Assembly: GCA_014843695.1 (NCBI GenBank)
Contig: CM026401.1
Coordinates: 48,000,405 to 48,064,404 of the forward strand
Reading direction: 5' to 3'
Origin: Archivesica marissinica
Taxonomy: Eukaryota > Mollusca > Bivalvia > Venerida > Vesicomyidae
Length of the DNA stretch: 64,000 nt
The notes below the pieces were generated by a model. That model saw only the letters and a program-made list of their open reading frames with translations, was not told where the DNA came from and ran no database searches. Shown piece by piece: positions 11,201 through 21,348 of the stretch (position 1 is the first letter of the stretch; every line of letters starts with the position of its first letter). Both the position numbers and the translations under genes were made by a program.

Positions 11201-11643
11201 GTTGAAGCCAGGTTGCATGTTGAAGCCAGGTTGTATGTTGAAGCCAGGTTGTATGTTGAAGCCAGGTTGTATGTTGAAGCCAGGTTGCATGTTGAAGCCA
11301 GGTTGGTGAGCAGGTTGTATGTTGAAGCCAGGTTGCATGTTGAAGCCAGGTTGCATGTTGAAGCCAGGTTGTATGTTGAAGCCAGGTTGCATGTTAAAGC
11401 CAGGTTGTATGTTGAAGCCAGGTTGTATGTTGAAGCCAGGTTGTATGTTGAAGCCAGGTTGTATGTTGAAGCCAGGTTGTATGTTGAAGCCAGGTTGTAT
11501 GTTGAAGCCAGGTTGTATGTTGAAGCCAGGTTGTATGTTGAAGCCAGGTTGTATGTTGAAGCCAGGTTGTATGTTGAAGCCAGGTTGTATGTTGAAGCCA
11601 GGTTGTATGTTGAAGCCAGGTTGCATGTTGAAGCAAGGTTGTG
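5227..11643. repeat. Large 18-bp minisatellite array (6.4 kb)
   Basis: The consensus unit is TTGTATGTTGAAGCCAGG, with common TTGCATG, TTGAAGACAGG and ATGTTAAAGCC variants. Because 18 is divisible by three and the unit has no stop in any frame, all six frames stay open for hundreds of codons (MLKPGC, YVEARL, FNIQPG, TYNLAS and TTWLQH hexapeptides). These have no start context, splice sites or domain and are not treated as proteins. Blocks of variants recur, for instance a marked block at about 8101-8380 and again at about 8794-9055, so the array has grown by duplication of long segments. Confidence 0.98.
5455..6545. repeat. Divergent 17-bp sub-array inside the minisatellite
   Basis: Units here are mainly TTGTGTTTGAAGGCAGG (17 bp), interspersed with TTTGATGTACAGG-type 18-bp units and short GGCAGGCAGG insertions. 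The 18-bp form flanks it on both sides. The change of length shifts frame from unit to unit. Confidence 0.9.
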
Positions 11644-11870
11644 TGCGTATCAACCAGATAACTCACTCCAAGAACACGATGTGGTCTGTCCATAATTTGT
11701 TCGAAATATATTTCTGAATGTTTATTTAGAACTTGATCAGAACAATCAGACAAATACAAGGTTGGTTCAAACTCCAGGCGTCTTTCAAAAAAAAACTTTT
11801 TTAAAATGTGGCAGTTAAAGAAAAGAGCGTATATCCAGAAGTTGACCAATCTGCTCTGAAGCATGTTGGT
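11644..11870. other. Spacer between minisatellite and SINE
   Basis: No feature was recognised. Confidence 0.4.
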
Positions 11871-12086
11871 AATGACCTCGCTCGCTTCTCACCAATGCAA
11901 CCCGGGTTGGATCCTCGGACCGGGTAATGGGTGAGATGGTACGGTGATCGCCAGATCGGACAGGTGGGTTTTCTCCGAGTACTCCGGTTTCATCCCACAC
12001 GAATGACCACATTTACGCGTTCATCCACGCCAATGAGAGTGATTAATATAAGTTGTTGAAACTTGTTTCGCAATCGTAAAATAGAA
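11871..12086 (+). mobile_element. SINE family B, 5'-damaged copy
   Basis: It is recognisable from CTCGCTTCTCACCAATGC through GTGGGTTTTCTCCGAGTACT to the tail GAGAGTGATTAATATAAGTT and TTTCGCAATCGTAAAATA. The first part of the tRNA head is replaced or diverged. Confidence 0.75.
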
Positions 12087-12369
12087 AACGATTGGAATTA
12101 CTTGATCTTTGTTAAAGATGAGTAGCCTGAGAACAGACGTTGATTTATCCTACCTTCATGCGAAATAACGTACAAAAACGGCCTGCCTAATAAAATTTGC
12201 TTTATTAGTCAGTGCCTAATAAAGCTTTCGTGACGTCATATGGCTAACCGTGGATATAAATAGAAATATCAATGCGCAACATATTACCAAGTGCGTAGTG
12301 AGTTTGTAAGCTGTCATGGCTAGTTTGTTTGTTTTTGTGTCGGGTGCACACTCAGAATGTAGGATAAAT

Positions 12370-12514
12370 AGAATATTAGGTTACTGTCTTATAAATTTTA
12401 ATTTATTAGGCGAGTAGGAGAAAAAATACAAGGCGAGGCTCTCTGCCTCGCCTTGTATTTTTTCTCCTACTCGCCTAATAAATTAAAATTTATAAGACAG
12501 TAACCTAATATTCT
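12370..12514. repeat. Perfect 70-bp inverted repeat with a 5-nt loop
   Basis: The arms 12370-12439 and 12445-12514 are exact reverse complements around the loop TCTCT (12440-12444). The apex is AGGCGAGGC / GCCTCGCCT and the outer part includes AATATTAGGTTACTGTC. Arms this long without a mismatch imply recent formation or continuing correction. It could be a foldback MITE; no target duplication was found. Confidence 0.95.
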
Positions 12515-13204
12515 CTATATATTTTGCCTGGACAGTCAAATAAATATATTTTAACACCGAGACTATTAATTGGGCCGTATTGAGTTTCTGATCATTTTGC
12601 AAGAAGTTAAAAAGTGAAAAATCGACAGACTGGAACCCAGGCTAAAAGATGAGCTCAGGTGTCAACTGTATATTGTTTTATATACGCGGTTAAACACAGA
12701 CATGTGGTGTCAATGTTAATGGTGAATTTAATTAAAACAACTAATATATGATATAACCCGCGCTAATGACCCGTAATTTGCCTAATTGCTCGAGAGTTAT
12801 TAGGTATATCTTACAAGCAAAAAATTGCAAGCCCATTTTGAAATAGGAGAATGGGTATTTACGATATTGTCAACATGTCTAAAGTAAAACTGCCAACATG
12901 ACTGTACTGACAAAATAGAGATATGTAGTATGTCGAACGTATATAATTTATTGTAATCTTAGTGTAATCTGCTATGCACCTACGCGATTTTGTATAATTG
13001 ATTTCACAAAGGAAAGGGTTTTGATTGACAGCGCCAGTGTGACTTCTTTTTGGGGTTTTTCAATGCAATGTAATCAAAATGCAACTAATATATAACACTA
13101 TTGTATCGGTATTACAACTTTATAATTATACAAAGTTGGTGAGCTATTTTAGAGAATACACGTTACCTGTATACTTATGATGGTGTGATGCCTCAATGCA
13201 TTGC
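12515..13204. other. Unassigned AT-rich spacer
   Basis: A short stretch near 12585-12650 (AAAAAGTGAAAAATC, then ACCCAGGCTA) resembles one near 37450-37500, so part of it is probably an old dispersed repeat. No gene was found. Confidence 0.4.
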
Positions 13205-13482
13205 AGACGGATCTGTAGTCCAGTGGCTAACACGTTGGACTGGTAATCCAGTGATCGCAGGTTCGATTCCCCGCCTGACCCTAATACAATTAACAGTCTT
13301 TCAGATGGGACTTTAAACCGAGGTATCGTGTCGATGTTTTACACCGTGCACGTACAAGAACCAGAGGAGACTCTGGAATGGGTCTCTGTCTGTATCATTG
13401 TACTATCCTCCAACATCTAAACTGACTAATCGCTCGTATATATGACCAACCTATAGCGACGATAAATGAACGCAAAACACAC
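13205..13482 (+). mobile_element. SINE family A, full-length
   Basis: The tRNA-like head opens AGACGGATCTGTAGTCCAG, has a stem-loop around GGACTGGTAATCC and a B box GGTTCGATTCC, and closes with a match to the 5' AGACGG stem. The body has CTTTCAGATGGGACTTTAAA, AGAACCAGAGGAGACTCTGG and TGGGTCTCTGTCTGTATCAT. The tail is a degraded form of the GCGACGATAAATAAACG tail. Confidence 0.85.
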
Positions 13483-13491
13483 CAGCCCTGT

Positions 13492-13597
13492 TTCTGCTCT
13501 ACCAGCACTGGTGTGTGTGTGGGTTTTGTAACTGACTATAATCGTTCTGCTCTACCAGCACTGGTTTATGTGGGTTTTGTAACTGACTATCATCTCC
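13492..13597. repeat. 53-bp tandem duplication
   Basis: TTCTGCTCTACCAGCACTGG, followed by GGGTTTTGTAACTGACTAT, occurs twice, starting near 13492 and 13545. Confidence 0.85.
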
Positions 13598-13599
13598 CC

Positions 13600-13857
13600 C
13601 TGCAACTGCAGCTATTTCTAAAGAACATTGTAGAATCACCATTATGCAGATGTGGTGGCATAGAAGATAACTTCCACTTCTTCTTACAATGCCATTTCTA
13701 TGATCAACTACGTATAACACTCTTCAATAAGCTGTCCACAATTTGTAATGTCAACTTAAACACACTACTTCTCGGTGACATTAATAAGGATATTGCAACC
13801 AACACCATAATTTTCCTTACGGTACACGAATGCATTATTGGCAGTGAAAGGTTCTGA
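13600..13857 (+). pseudogene. Non-LTR retrotransposon, C-terminal remnant
   Basis: The frame reads through a Cys/His cluster (CRC, seven residues, H, four residues, C) followed by Leu/Phe-rich sequence. This pattern is typical of the region after the reverse transcriptase domain of LINE ORF2 proteins. Only about 85 residues are left and the reverse transcriptase itself is missing, so this is the 3' end of a heavily truncated insertion. Sequence to about 14130 may be its 3' UTR. The clade cannot be told. Confidence 0.6.
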
Positions 13858-14156
13858 GATGGATGACTTCTAAAAGGTTCAGATGGCGGATTCCAATCTG
13901 AATGCTGTCGTTATTGACACAACAACCGACCCTATTCAACCACTTTTCCCTATACTAATCTCCTTTTCTTCAAGTTCTCCGATTTGATAGTTCATGTTCT
14001 TGAACTTTCTTCATATATTCCTTTAAATATTAACCATTTTCTTTTTTACATCCAAAACTATTGACTCACTACATTAAGTTCTGAAATTCTTTAGCAAATA
14101 CCTAGAATAGATTTCACGTATTTTCATTGTTATATTATATATTATTGTCCTGCCTA

Positions 14157-15600
14157 TTGTATACTGAGTCAAAAAAGAAACGATACCAAACTAAAAATGA
14201 TATAACGGATATAACCATAGAAAGGTTTAATATATTATTACGTATCAGTACCGGGTATCTTATTGCAACGTCAGCCAACCATAAACACAGGTAAATAAAC
14301 ACCCGATAATCCTGGAACGCCGAATTTCCGATTTGCACTCGCTCCTCAACAAAGACAACTTCCTACACATGTACAAATCGGAAAACCGGTTTATTGTACT
14401 GGTATTGCATTATCATCTAACAAAATGCCTAGGCTAAACCGCAATCAGAGAATGCGTGCCATTGGCATGATTGACGGCGGTTTATGTCAGCGTGACGTCG
14501 CAAATCGACTCGGGGTTACGCGGATCACGATAACACGTCTACTTCGACGTTATCGAACACATGGATCGGTGGACGACCGTCCAAGATCTGGTCGACCACG
14601 TGTGACGACGCGTGAACAGGACCGTCACATTCGGACGTCACATTTACGTGACCGTTTCCTACCTGCTACGCACACAGCTGCCGTTACTCCTGGGATGACC
14701 AACAATCGCATCAGTGCACAAACAGTCAGGAACCGGCTCGGTGAACGTGGCATTCGTGCCTATCGGCCATACGTTGGACCCATCCTGACACGACGTCACC
14801 GTGACGTACGGCGGGAATGGACGACGGAACGTGCTCGCTGGACTCGGTTACAGTGGAATTCGGTGATGTTTAGCGATGAATCGCGGTTCTGTTTGCGTCG
14901 AGCGGATGGCAGAGAGCGGGTATATCGCAGACGCAGTGAACGTTACGCCGACGCATGTGTACGTCAGGTCGATCTGTTCGGGGGCGGAAGCGTTATGGCG
15001 TGGGGCGGTATCACCTTCGGTAGTCGCACTGAACTGTTAGTGGTGGACGGGAAGCTAAACGCCCAGCGGTACTGTGATGAGATCCTTGCGCCAGTTGTTG
15101 TGCCGTTCTTTAACGCCAACAGAAACGTCACACTGTTCCAACAGGACAACGCCAGGTGTCATACTGCTCGGATTTCCACCACATTATTGGAGCAGAACAA
15201 TATTGAAACCCTGCCGTGGTCTGCTTTGTCACCAGACTTGTCACCCATAGAACATTTGTGGGATACGTTAGACCGCCGCGTCAGACGACGTCAGCCGGTA
15301 ACGTTAAACCAACTGAGGGATGTTTTGCGTCAGGAGTGGACAAATATTGACCAGCAAGAGATCCAGACACTCTTCCGTTCGATGCGACGGCGGTGCATTG
15401 CAGTGAGAGACGCAAATGGTGCCCATACTCGGTATTGACGTCTGTGTGAAAACTCCATTAGACCCCTGTCCGACGAATTACGTCATCACGCAGCAGACAG
15501 TTTCGGAGGCTCATTATGCTTTATGTGCTCCTCTTTCAAACATGTTGGACTATCATCTTATGAATTTTATGTTGATAATTAATTTAATAAAAACTAACTG
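14157..15600 (+). mobile_element. Tc1-like DNA transposon, right end not found
   Basis: The transposase at 14425-15438 has a flank on the left beginning TATACTGAGTCAAAAAAGAA, which resembles a Tc1-type terminal repeat. It is also similar to the ends of the element at 56610-58173, which have A-run then GAAACTTTACAT. No matching inverted copy lies between the stop codon and the SINE-like unit at about 15600, so the right end seems to have been lost. Boundaries are approximate. Confidence 0.7.
14425..15438 (+). CDS. Tc1-like DD34E transposase, intact
   Basis: The product is a 337-residue cut-and-paste transposase, a usual length for Tc1 proteins. Residues 1-60 form a helix-turn-helix DNA-binding region (QRDVANRLGV...ITRLLRRY), followed by a GRPR motif at 56-59 like those that contact the minor groove. 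A second DNA-binding segment spans about 65-125. The catalytic triad is visible: D151 in FSDESRF, D241 in QQDNARCH and E276 in SPIEHLW, with 34 residues between the last two. GGGSVMAWGG at 186-195 is the family's glycine-rich box. The frame has no internal stop. The ATG is the natural start because MPRL is shared with the related protein at 56909. Base composition is more GC-rich than its surroundings. Whether it is expressed is unknown. Confidence 0.95.
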   Translation: MPRLNRNQRMRAIGMIDGGLCQRDVANRLGVTRITITRLLRRYRTHGSVDDRPRSGRPRVTTREQDRHIRTSHLRDRFLPATHTAAVTPGMTNNRISAQTVRNRLGERGIRAYRPYVGPILTRRHRDVRREWTTERARWTRLQWNSVMFSDESRFCLRRADGRERVYRRRSERYADACVRQVDLFGGGSVMAWGGITFGSRTELLVVDGKLNAQRYCDEILAPVVVPFFNANRNVTLFQQDNARCHTARISTTLLEQNNIETLPWSALSPDLSPIEHLWDTLDRRVRRRQPVTLNQLRDVLRQEWTNIDQQEIQTLFRSMRRRCIAVRDANGAHTRY

Positions 15601-15775
15601 CAGCTACCCCGGTTGGCGTGCTGTTGAAAGGGTCTATAGCCCGATGATCGTTCGTGCCTGCAATACTGCTCGGAGTGGCAAGCAGGGGTTTTCCTCCACC
15701 AATAATATGTTGAGAGCCGCCATATTACCTAAGCTGTCGGTGCGACGTTAAGCCCCAAAACTAAACAAAGCAAAC
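15601..15775 (+). mobile_element. SINE-like unit with AACAAAC tail
   Basis: It contains CCTCCACCAATAATATG and ends GTGCGACGTTAAGCCCC, then AAAACTAAACAAAGCAAAC. An A-rich end after a CGACGTTAA block is the form of a retroposed SINE. The TTTTCCTCCACCAATAAT phrase is shared with the unit at 29105-29310. No clear tRNA-like head is visible. Confidence 0.5.
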
Positions 15776-16110
15776 AAAAACAATTTCCTGGAACATACTT
15801 AGGTATATGTACATAAACATACATAAATTATGGACGATGCAGAAAATGATCATTTTACAGAAAGTTGTGTGTCTGTGAAATGCCTAGTGATCGGGTGTGA
15901 CGAAGGAATATCATATACATCCTGCTTAGGCTGATGTCCGTCGCATGATTCGGTCAGCTGTCAGCTGCGTCTGACAGTGCTGCGAACAGTGACATGTACA
16001 GAAGGCCACATCATGTCTGCATTGATGGCGGACAAGCAAGATGTAATCTAGAGCACGGCCTATGTTAGTCTTTATTAAACTCATGTACATGCCATAACAT
16101 ATATACATGC
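15776..16110. other. Unassigned spacer
   Basis: No gene or repeat was recognised; a CAGCTGTCAGCTG palindromic patch lies near 15956. Confidence 0.35.
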
Positions 16111-17157
16111 TTAACCCTTTCAACATTGCAGACCTCTAGATAGGTATACAAAATACGACGAGCCGTCTTATTAGGATCTGCACTTTTTGCCAGTAATATT
16201 AGTATTTTAAGACACAATTACCCATTTTGATAAATGGACTGGTCCAAATGTAATTTACTGATTAAATTAGAGGTCTAACAATATCATGCACTAGTCCATG
16301 TCCGTTACTTGGTGTTGAATGGGTTAAATATCATGCACCAGTCCATGTCAGTTACTTGGTGTTGAATGGGTTAAATATTATGCATCAGTCCATGTCAGTT
16401 ACTTGGTGTTGAATGGGTTAAATATCATGCACCAGTCCATGTCAGTTACTTGGTGTTGAATGGGTTAAATATCATGCACCAGTCCATGTCAGTTACTTGG
16501 TGTTGAATGGGTTAAATATCATGCACCAGTCCATGTCAGTTACTTGGTGTTGAATGGGTTAAATATCATGCACAAGTCCATGTCAGTTACTTGGTGTTGA
16601 ATGGGTTAAATATCATGCACCAGTCCATGTCAGTTACTTGGTGTTGAATGGGTTAACTACTATGCACCAGTCCATGTCAGTTACTTGGTGTTGAATGGGT
16701 TAAATAACATGCACCAGTCCATGTCAGTTACTTGGTGTTGAATGGGTTAAATATCATGCACTAGTCCATGTCAGTTACTTGGTGTTGAATGGGTTAATGT
16801 CATGCACCAGTCCATACCAGTTACTTGGTGTTGAATGGGTTAAATATCATGCACCAGTCCATGTCAGTTACTTGGTGTTGAATGGGTTAAATATCATGCA
16901 CTAGTCCATGTCAGTTACTTGGTGTTGAATGGGTTAATGTCATGCACCAGTCCATACCAGTTACTTGGTGAATGCACCAGTCCATGTCAGTTACTTGGTG
17001 AATGCACCAGTCCATACCAGTTACTTGGTGAATGCACCAGTCCATGTCAGTTACTTGGTGAATGCACCAGTCCATGTCAGTTACTTGGTGTTGAATGGGT
17101 TAAATATTGTGCACCAGTCCATGTCAGTTACTTGGTGTTGAATGGGTTAATTATTTA
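16111..17157 (+). mobile_element. Dispersed element J with expanded tail
   Basis: A unique body (16111-16282) matches the minus strand of 1800-1966: TTAACCCTTTCAAC start, CAGACCTCTAGATAG, GATCTGCACTTTTTGCCAG and GGTCCAAATGTAATTTACTG. The rest is a tandem array made from the element's own end. The terminal GTTGAATGGGTTAAT mirrors the start as an imperfect inverted repeat. Confidence 0.7.
16283..17157 (+). repeat. 47-bp minisatellite array, about 19 units
   Basis: Each unit runs GGGTTAAATATCATGCACC, AGTCCATGTCAGTTACTTGG, TGTTGAAT. A stretch near 16967-17090 has shortened units of about 30 bp that lack TGTTGAATGGGTTAAATATC. Confidence 0.97.
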
Positions 17158-17184
17158 ATAGTATGCCTAAAGTCGTATTACAAT

Positions 17185-17430
17185 AGACGGGTTAGCACAC
17201 TGGACTGCGAATCCAGGGACCGCAGGTTCGATCCCCCCGTCTGACCTTACATCGAAGTATCGTGTCGATACTTTACACAGTACACGTAAAAGAACAAGAA
17301 GGGACCCTTGTCTGGGTATCTGTCTGTATCATTGCACTCTCCACCAAATATCTAAAATAACCAATCTGTGTAGGAGGCGGCGTTCATATGGGCAACCGGT
17401 AACGATGATACATAAACGTAAAACACACAC
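17185..17430 (+). mobile_element. SINE family A with a deletion in the tRNA head
   Basis: The head goes straight from AGACGG to GTTAGCACACTGGACTG, lacking about 15 bp that hold part of the A box. The rest (GGTTCGATCCCCCCGTCTG, the body and the CAACCGGTAACGATGATAC tail) is intact. Confidence 0.8.
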
Positions 17431-17479
17431 TGTCATATTCCTGTTCAAGAAAACGAAATGAGATACATCGGTCAGTTAC

Positions 17480-17870
17480 TGCCCCTGAATACTCCATGAA
17501 AGTATATAGGTCCTCTTAAGTGGTTTCCTCTGTTTTTATCGTTGTTTCCTTTGCACAACATGCTATCAATTTCCATGCACTTTTTCATCTTATAATTATT
17601 ACATTACTAAGTCTCGACAGATATCCTACAGTATATCCAATGGGTACATATCTGTAATATTTGTTTTACCAATTTAACTAACATGATTTGGATAAAATCA
17701 CATTTATCATAACGCAACATCATGTTATGGAACAACAGTAAAAACAAAGGATTCCAACAGAAAGGACCGCTATACATTTCGAGATAAATCGGACTTTATC
17801 TGCCAAGGGAGGTAATATAAAAGCCAGCGAGGTCCCTCATTGCATCATGTGTATGCGAGTGTCCGGGTTA
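17480..17870 (-). mobile_element. Dispersed element P, copy 3
   Basis: This is the reverse of the 240-565 element, running from GTTACTGCCCCTGAATAC to CTGCCAAGGGAGGTAATA. It is the most complete copy for judging the ends. Confidence 0.6.
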
Positions 17871-17908
17871 TTATACCAACACATTTAATAAGACAATACA
17901 GTGTGCAC

Positions 17909-18194
17909 TGTTTTACGTTTATTTATCGTCGCTACCGGTTGCCCATATGAGTGACGCCTCCTGAAGAGATTAGTCATTTTAGATGTTTGGAGGATAGTGC
18001 AATGATACAGACAGAGACCCATGCCAGAGTCTCCTCTGGTTCTTTTACGTGCACGGTGTAAAGCACCGACACGAGACCTCGGATTAAAGTCCCATCTGAA
18101 AGACTGTTAATTGTATTAGGGTCAGACGGGGGATCGAACCTGCGATCCCTGGATTACCAGTAGAGCGTGTTACAACTTGATTACAGATCCGTCT
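17909..18194 (-). mobile_element. SINE family A, full-length minus strand
   Basis: The reverse-strand tail, body and tRNA head (ending in GATCCGTCT) are all present. The body has AGAGTCTCCTCTGGTTCTTT in reverse sense. Confidence 0.85.
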
Positions 18195-18510
18195 GTAAAT
18201 TCCATTTCATGTACTAGTATAGTTAAATAGGTAGTTTCTGTTAGTGGCATCTGATGACGTCAATTGACTACCAATTAACCAATCTTACGCAATTCTGGTA
18301 ACAAGCATGCGTGTGTAGTTGACAGGTCCTCTATAGGGACATTGTACGAATAGGTAGAGTACCCATAGCCTGAATAAACCCCCCCCCCCTTCCCCCTGGC
18401 AGCAGAGGGAACTAGTGGGAAATGAAGCTCGTCCTCTTCTATTACACCGTCCCATCCCACACCCCTCAAACTATAGTCAATATCTTCACTAGCATTTCTT
18501 GAAAGAGATG

Positions 18511-18742
18511 TTTAGTTTATACAAACTTATTTTAGCTCGATTGCGAAACAAGTTATATTAATCACGCACGAGATCTCATTCCTCATGGAATCCATCGCCA
18601 CGAGGGAGATAAAAGCGGCAATGTGGACTTTAAAATGCCTTGCCTATATAAGGGCACACTCGTAACGACTCCAGCGGGGGCTCGAACGCCAGACCGTTCG
18701 CACCTGAAGCGAACGCTCTACCACTACGCTATTACGACTTCC
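18511..18742 (-). mobile_element. SINE family C, full-length minus strand
   Basis: The head is a reverse-strand tRNA-like sequence (GGAAGTCGTAATAGCGTAGT, B box GTTCGAGC). The body has GGCATTTTAAAGTCCAC and GATTCCATGAGGAATGAG. The tail is TTCGCAATCGAGCTAAAATA. It shows how the family C head differs from that of family B while the tails agree. Confidence 0.8.
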
Positions 18743-18793
18743 ACGTGAGATGTTTGACAGTACATGTACTCATGATCATCAAATTAAATAATT

Positions 18794-19054
18794 GTGTGTG
18801 TTTTACGTTTATTTATCGTCGCTACCGGTTGCCCATATGAGCGACGCCTCCTGAAGAGATTAGTCATTTTAAATTTTTGGAGGATAGTGCAATGATACAG
18901 ACAGAGACCCATGCCAGAGTCTCCTCTAGTTCTTTTACGTGCACGGCGTACACCACCTACATGAGACTTCGGTTAGACTGTTAATTTTGTTAAGGTCAGA
19001 CGGGGGATCGAACCTGCGATCCCTGGATTACCAGTCCAACGTGTATATACTTTT
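18794..19054 (-). mobile_element. SINE family A, minus strand, 5'-truncated
   Basis: Tail and body match 17909-18194. The copy stops inside the tRNA head after CTGGATTACCAGTCCAACG. Confidence 0.8.
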
Positions 19055-19660
19055 CTCTGTTAAATCAGATTTTATATGCAAAGGGAGGTAACAGAAAATT
19101 AGAGATATCTTTCATTAAAAAGACCTACCGTCCTTAAAATGTATTCAGGGGAAGTAACTCGCGTTGATCTGGTTAGCATATTGATGCGTTCTCAAAAGAA
19201 CACTCGATTCCTCTCTGGGCCAAAAGATAGAAATGTCCATTGTAGTCGGAACTACATAAATATCCTAATAAACCGACAGGAGCAACAACAAAATGGAATT
19301 TCTTTTGTCTTTTTTTTACAAATTCGATTTCATAATTCAGCAGCTGCATATCTAGTATTTGTTTGACTCTTGTTTAATTATATTGATATGCGAAATTTAT
19401 TGCTCATCTGATCTCGTGTCATGAGCGTGTCGAACAATCGGATCCCCTCGTTGGTTTCCATGAAGACTTTCCATTACGGATAATGCGTCGAAAGCTGCGC
19501 ACGCGTGACAAATGCAATACAAATTAATCGGAAACGTATTGGCAGAGAAATCGAAGATGCTCACGTTAGTGGCTTGAGCATTGTTTGTGTGTGCAGCATA
19601 TTAGATAATAAACCCTCGTTATATATGACATCTGCATGTTAAACAGTGGTGTTTCTTCCT
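19055..19660. other. Unassigned spacer with a solo element P end
   Basis: AAAGGGAGGTAACAGAAAA at about 19080 and GTATTCAGGGGAAGTAACTC at about 19141 look like the two ends of element P with most of its middle missing. A 75-codon frame here has no recognisable features. Confidence 0.4.
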
Positions 19661-20175
19661 TCTACCATAGATGGTGTTTAGTTTTATTTAAAGTCGCATC
19701 CGACATGTGGGCGACTTGTTTCTATAAGAAGCTTATCTGTCCAACGTCGGCTGTCGGTCTGGTATACACCATGATGTCTATGGCTGTCCGATTAGCGCAG
19801 TGGTTAGCACGCTCGCTTCTCACCAATGCAACCCGGGTTCGATCCGCGGACCGGGAAGTATGTGAGATGGTACGATGGTCACCATATCGGACAGGTGGGT
19901 TTTCTCCGGGTACTCCGGTTTCCTCCCACACGAATGACCACATAAGTATACGCTTTCATCCGCGCCAACGAGAGTGATTAATATAAGTTGTTAAAACTTG
20001 CTTCGCAATCATTGTAAAATAAATACAGTTTTAAACATCATGCGGCGGCTTCCTCTGGTGACAATTCCGATAAAGTGCTTCTTTCTGGAAACGGTCACTA
20101 TTAGGGCCACGTCATCCATTTGTCAGCTCCCAGCAGCAATACTAGTTCCGGTTTATTCGCTGGGGTCCTCGTTGC
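19661..20175. mobile_element. Dispersed repeat M interrupted by SINE-B
   Basis: Blocks at 19690-19735 (GTGGGCGACTTGTTTCTATAAG) and 20105-20175 (AGGGCCACGTCATCC, ATTTGTCAGCTCCCAGCAGC, TCGCTGGGGTCCTC) match 63675-63895 in order. A SINE-B sits between the two halves. The repeat type is unknown. Confidence 0.5.
19783..20034 (+). mobile_element. SINE family B, full-length
   Basis: A complete tRNA-like head (GGCTGTCCGATTAGCGCAGT) and the full central and tail segments ending AATCATTGTAAAATAAATA are present. It is nested in repeat M. Confidence 0.85.
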
Positions 20176-20455
20176 TGAAATCGTGAATGTGTGAAGATGA
20201 AATTGTAAATTTGTGAAGCTGAAATTGTAAATTTGTGAAGATGAAATTGTAAATGTGTGAAGATGAAATTGTAAATTTGTGAAGCTGAAATTGTGAATTC
20301 GCTAAGTTGAAAAATCGTGAATTCGTGAAGCTGAAAAATCGTGAATTCGTGGAAGATGAAAAAATCGTGAATTCGTGGAAGATAAAAAAATCGTGAATTC
20401 GTGTGGAATTGAAATCGTGAATTCGTGAAGTTGAAAATTGTGAATTCATGGAGTA
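20168..20455. repeat. 22-27-bp imperfect tandem repeat
   Basis: Units of the form GTGAAGATGAAATTGTAAATTT change gradually into GTGAAGCTGAAAAATCGTGA, with an AATTC step. A frame with FHEFTI/NSRF repeats follows from the repeat and is not a gene. Confidence 0.85.
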
Positions 20456-21348
20456 GAAATCATGATAAAACGGCGAATGTCACCCTGCATCGGTCTTTCG
20501 TATGAATGTGATTTTCCTCTCGTGATTTAGTGTGTGGTCTAGATATCATCTCCCATGTCACCCCACTAACAAATAGTGTTCTGTAATCTAGTCATTACTA
20601 TCAATGAGCCATTATCTTCCGTACAATGGAATGCGCATCGCCCTGAACACATCGGAGGATACGGCGGTGTCACTGTAAATACCCCGTTGACGGAATTGGG
20701 CGGAGTGATCGTATCTACACGATGTCAGGGTAAATGATTGGGCGGGCTGATCATATCGTTGCAATACACGATAACTACCCATTTATACTAGATATACTAG
20801 ATACAAATCCACTATCCGATACATCCTTTTGGACTATTATTCGGGAATATGATTTGCCATTGTTCTTCCGACGATGTACATGGCCCGCTGCTATGCACAT
20901 TGTTGATGTGTATTCAAACTGATTTATGTTTTTTAAATGTTTTAGAATTTACAGATTTCATTTTCATTTGTTTTGGGGTTTGAACTCGCAACACAAACGT
21001 AAGTTATATGGCACTCGCAAGCTATTAATGACGAAGGAAGATCACTGATGCCCATCCGAAATGCAGTTTTATATAAGGACAGTTGCGTTTAAAACGTGTT
21101 TATTCCCAAAGCTCATTTCTAATAATTTAAATTAAACCATTTAAAAAAAAACATAATTTCGATATTAGATTTAACTCTCAATGGTGTAAGGGAGACAATC
21201 CAATATTTTAATAACTTAGACGTATCTATTTTGAGTATGATGTCGTCGGATAACCAACAGCTCCGATATGCTAAAAGTACTGTTTGCGAGAAACTGAAAC
21301 GAAATTAAAACACGTTTGATCATTCTTCATACATGGGATCAAATAAAA
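20456..21348. other. Unassigned spacer
   Basis: A 62-codon open frame at about 20734 has no recognisable feature or splice context. No repeats from the other families are evident. Confidence 0.35.

Noticed and set aside
5192..11653. Very long open frames on both strands of the 18-bp array (up to 1333 codons)
   Set aside because: All six frames are open at once because the unit is a multiple of three without stops; there is no start context, splice site or domain.
13205..13280. Functional tRNA genes at the SINE heads
   Set aside because: The tRNA-like parts are continuous with SINE bodies and tails and are repeated many times; the stems are imperfect.
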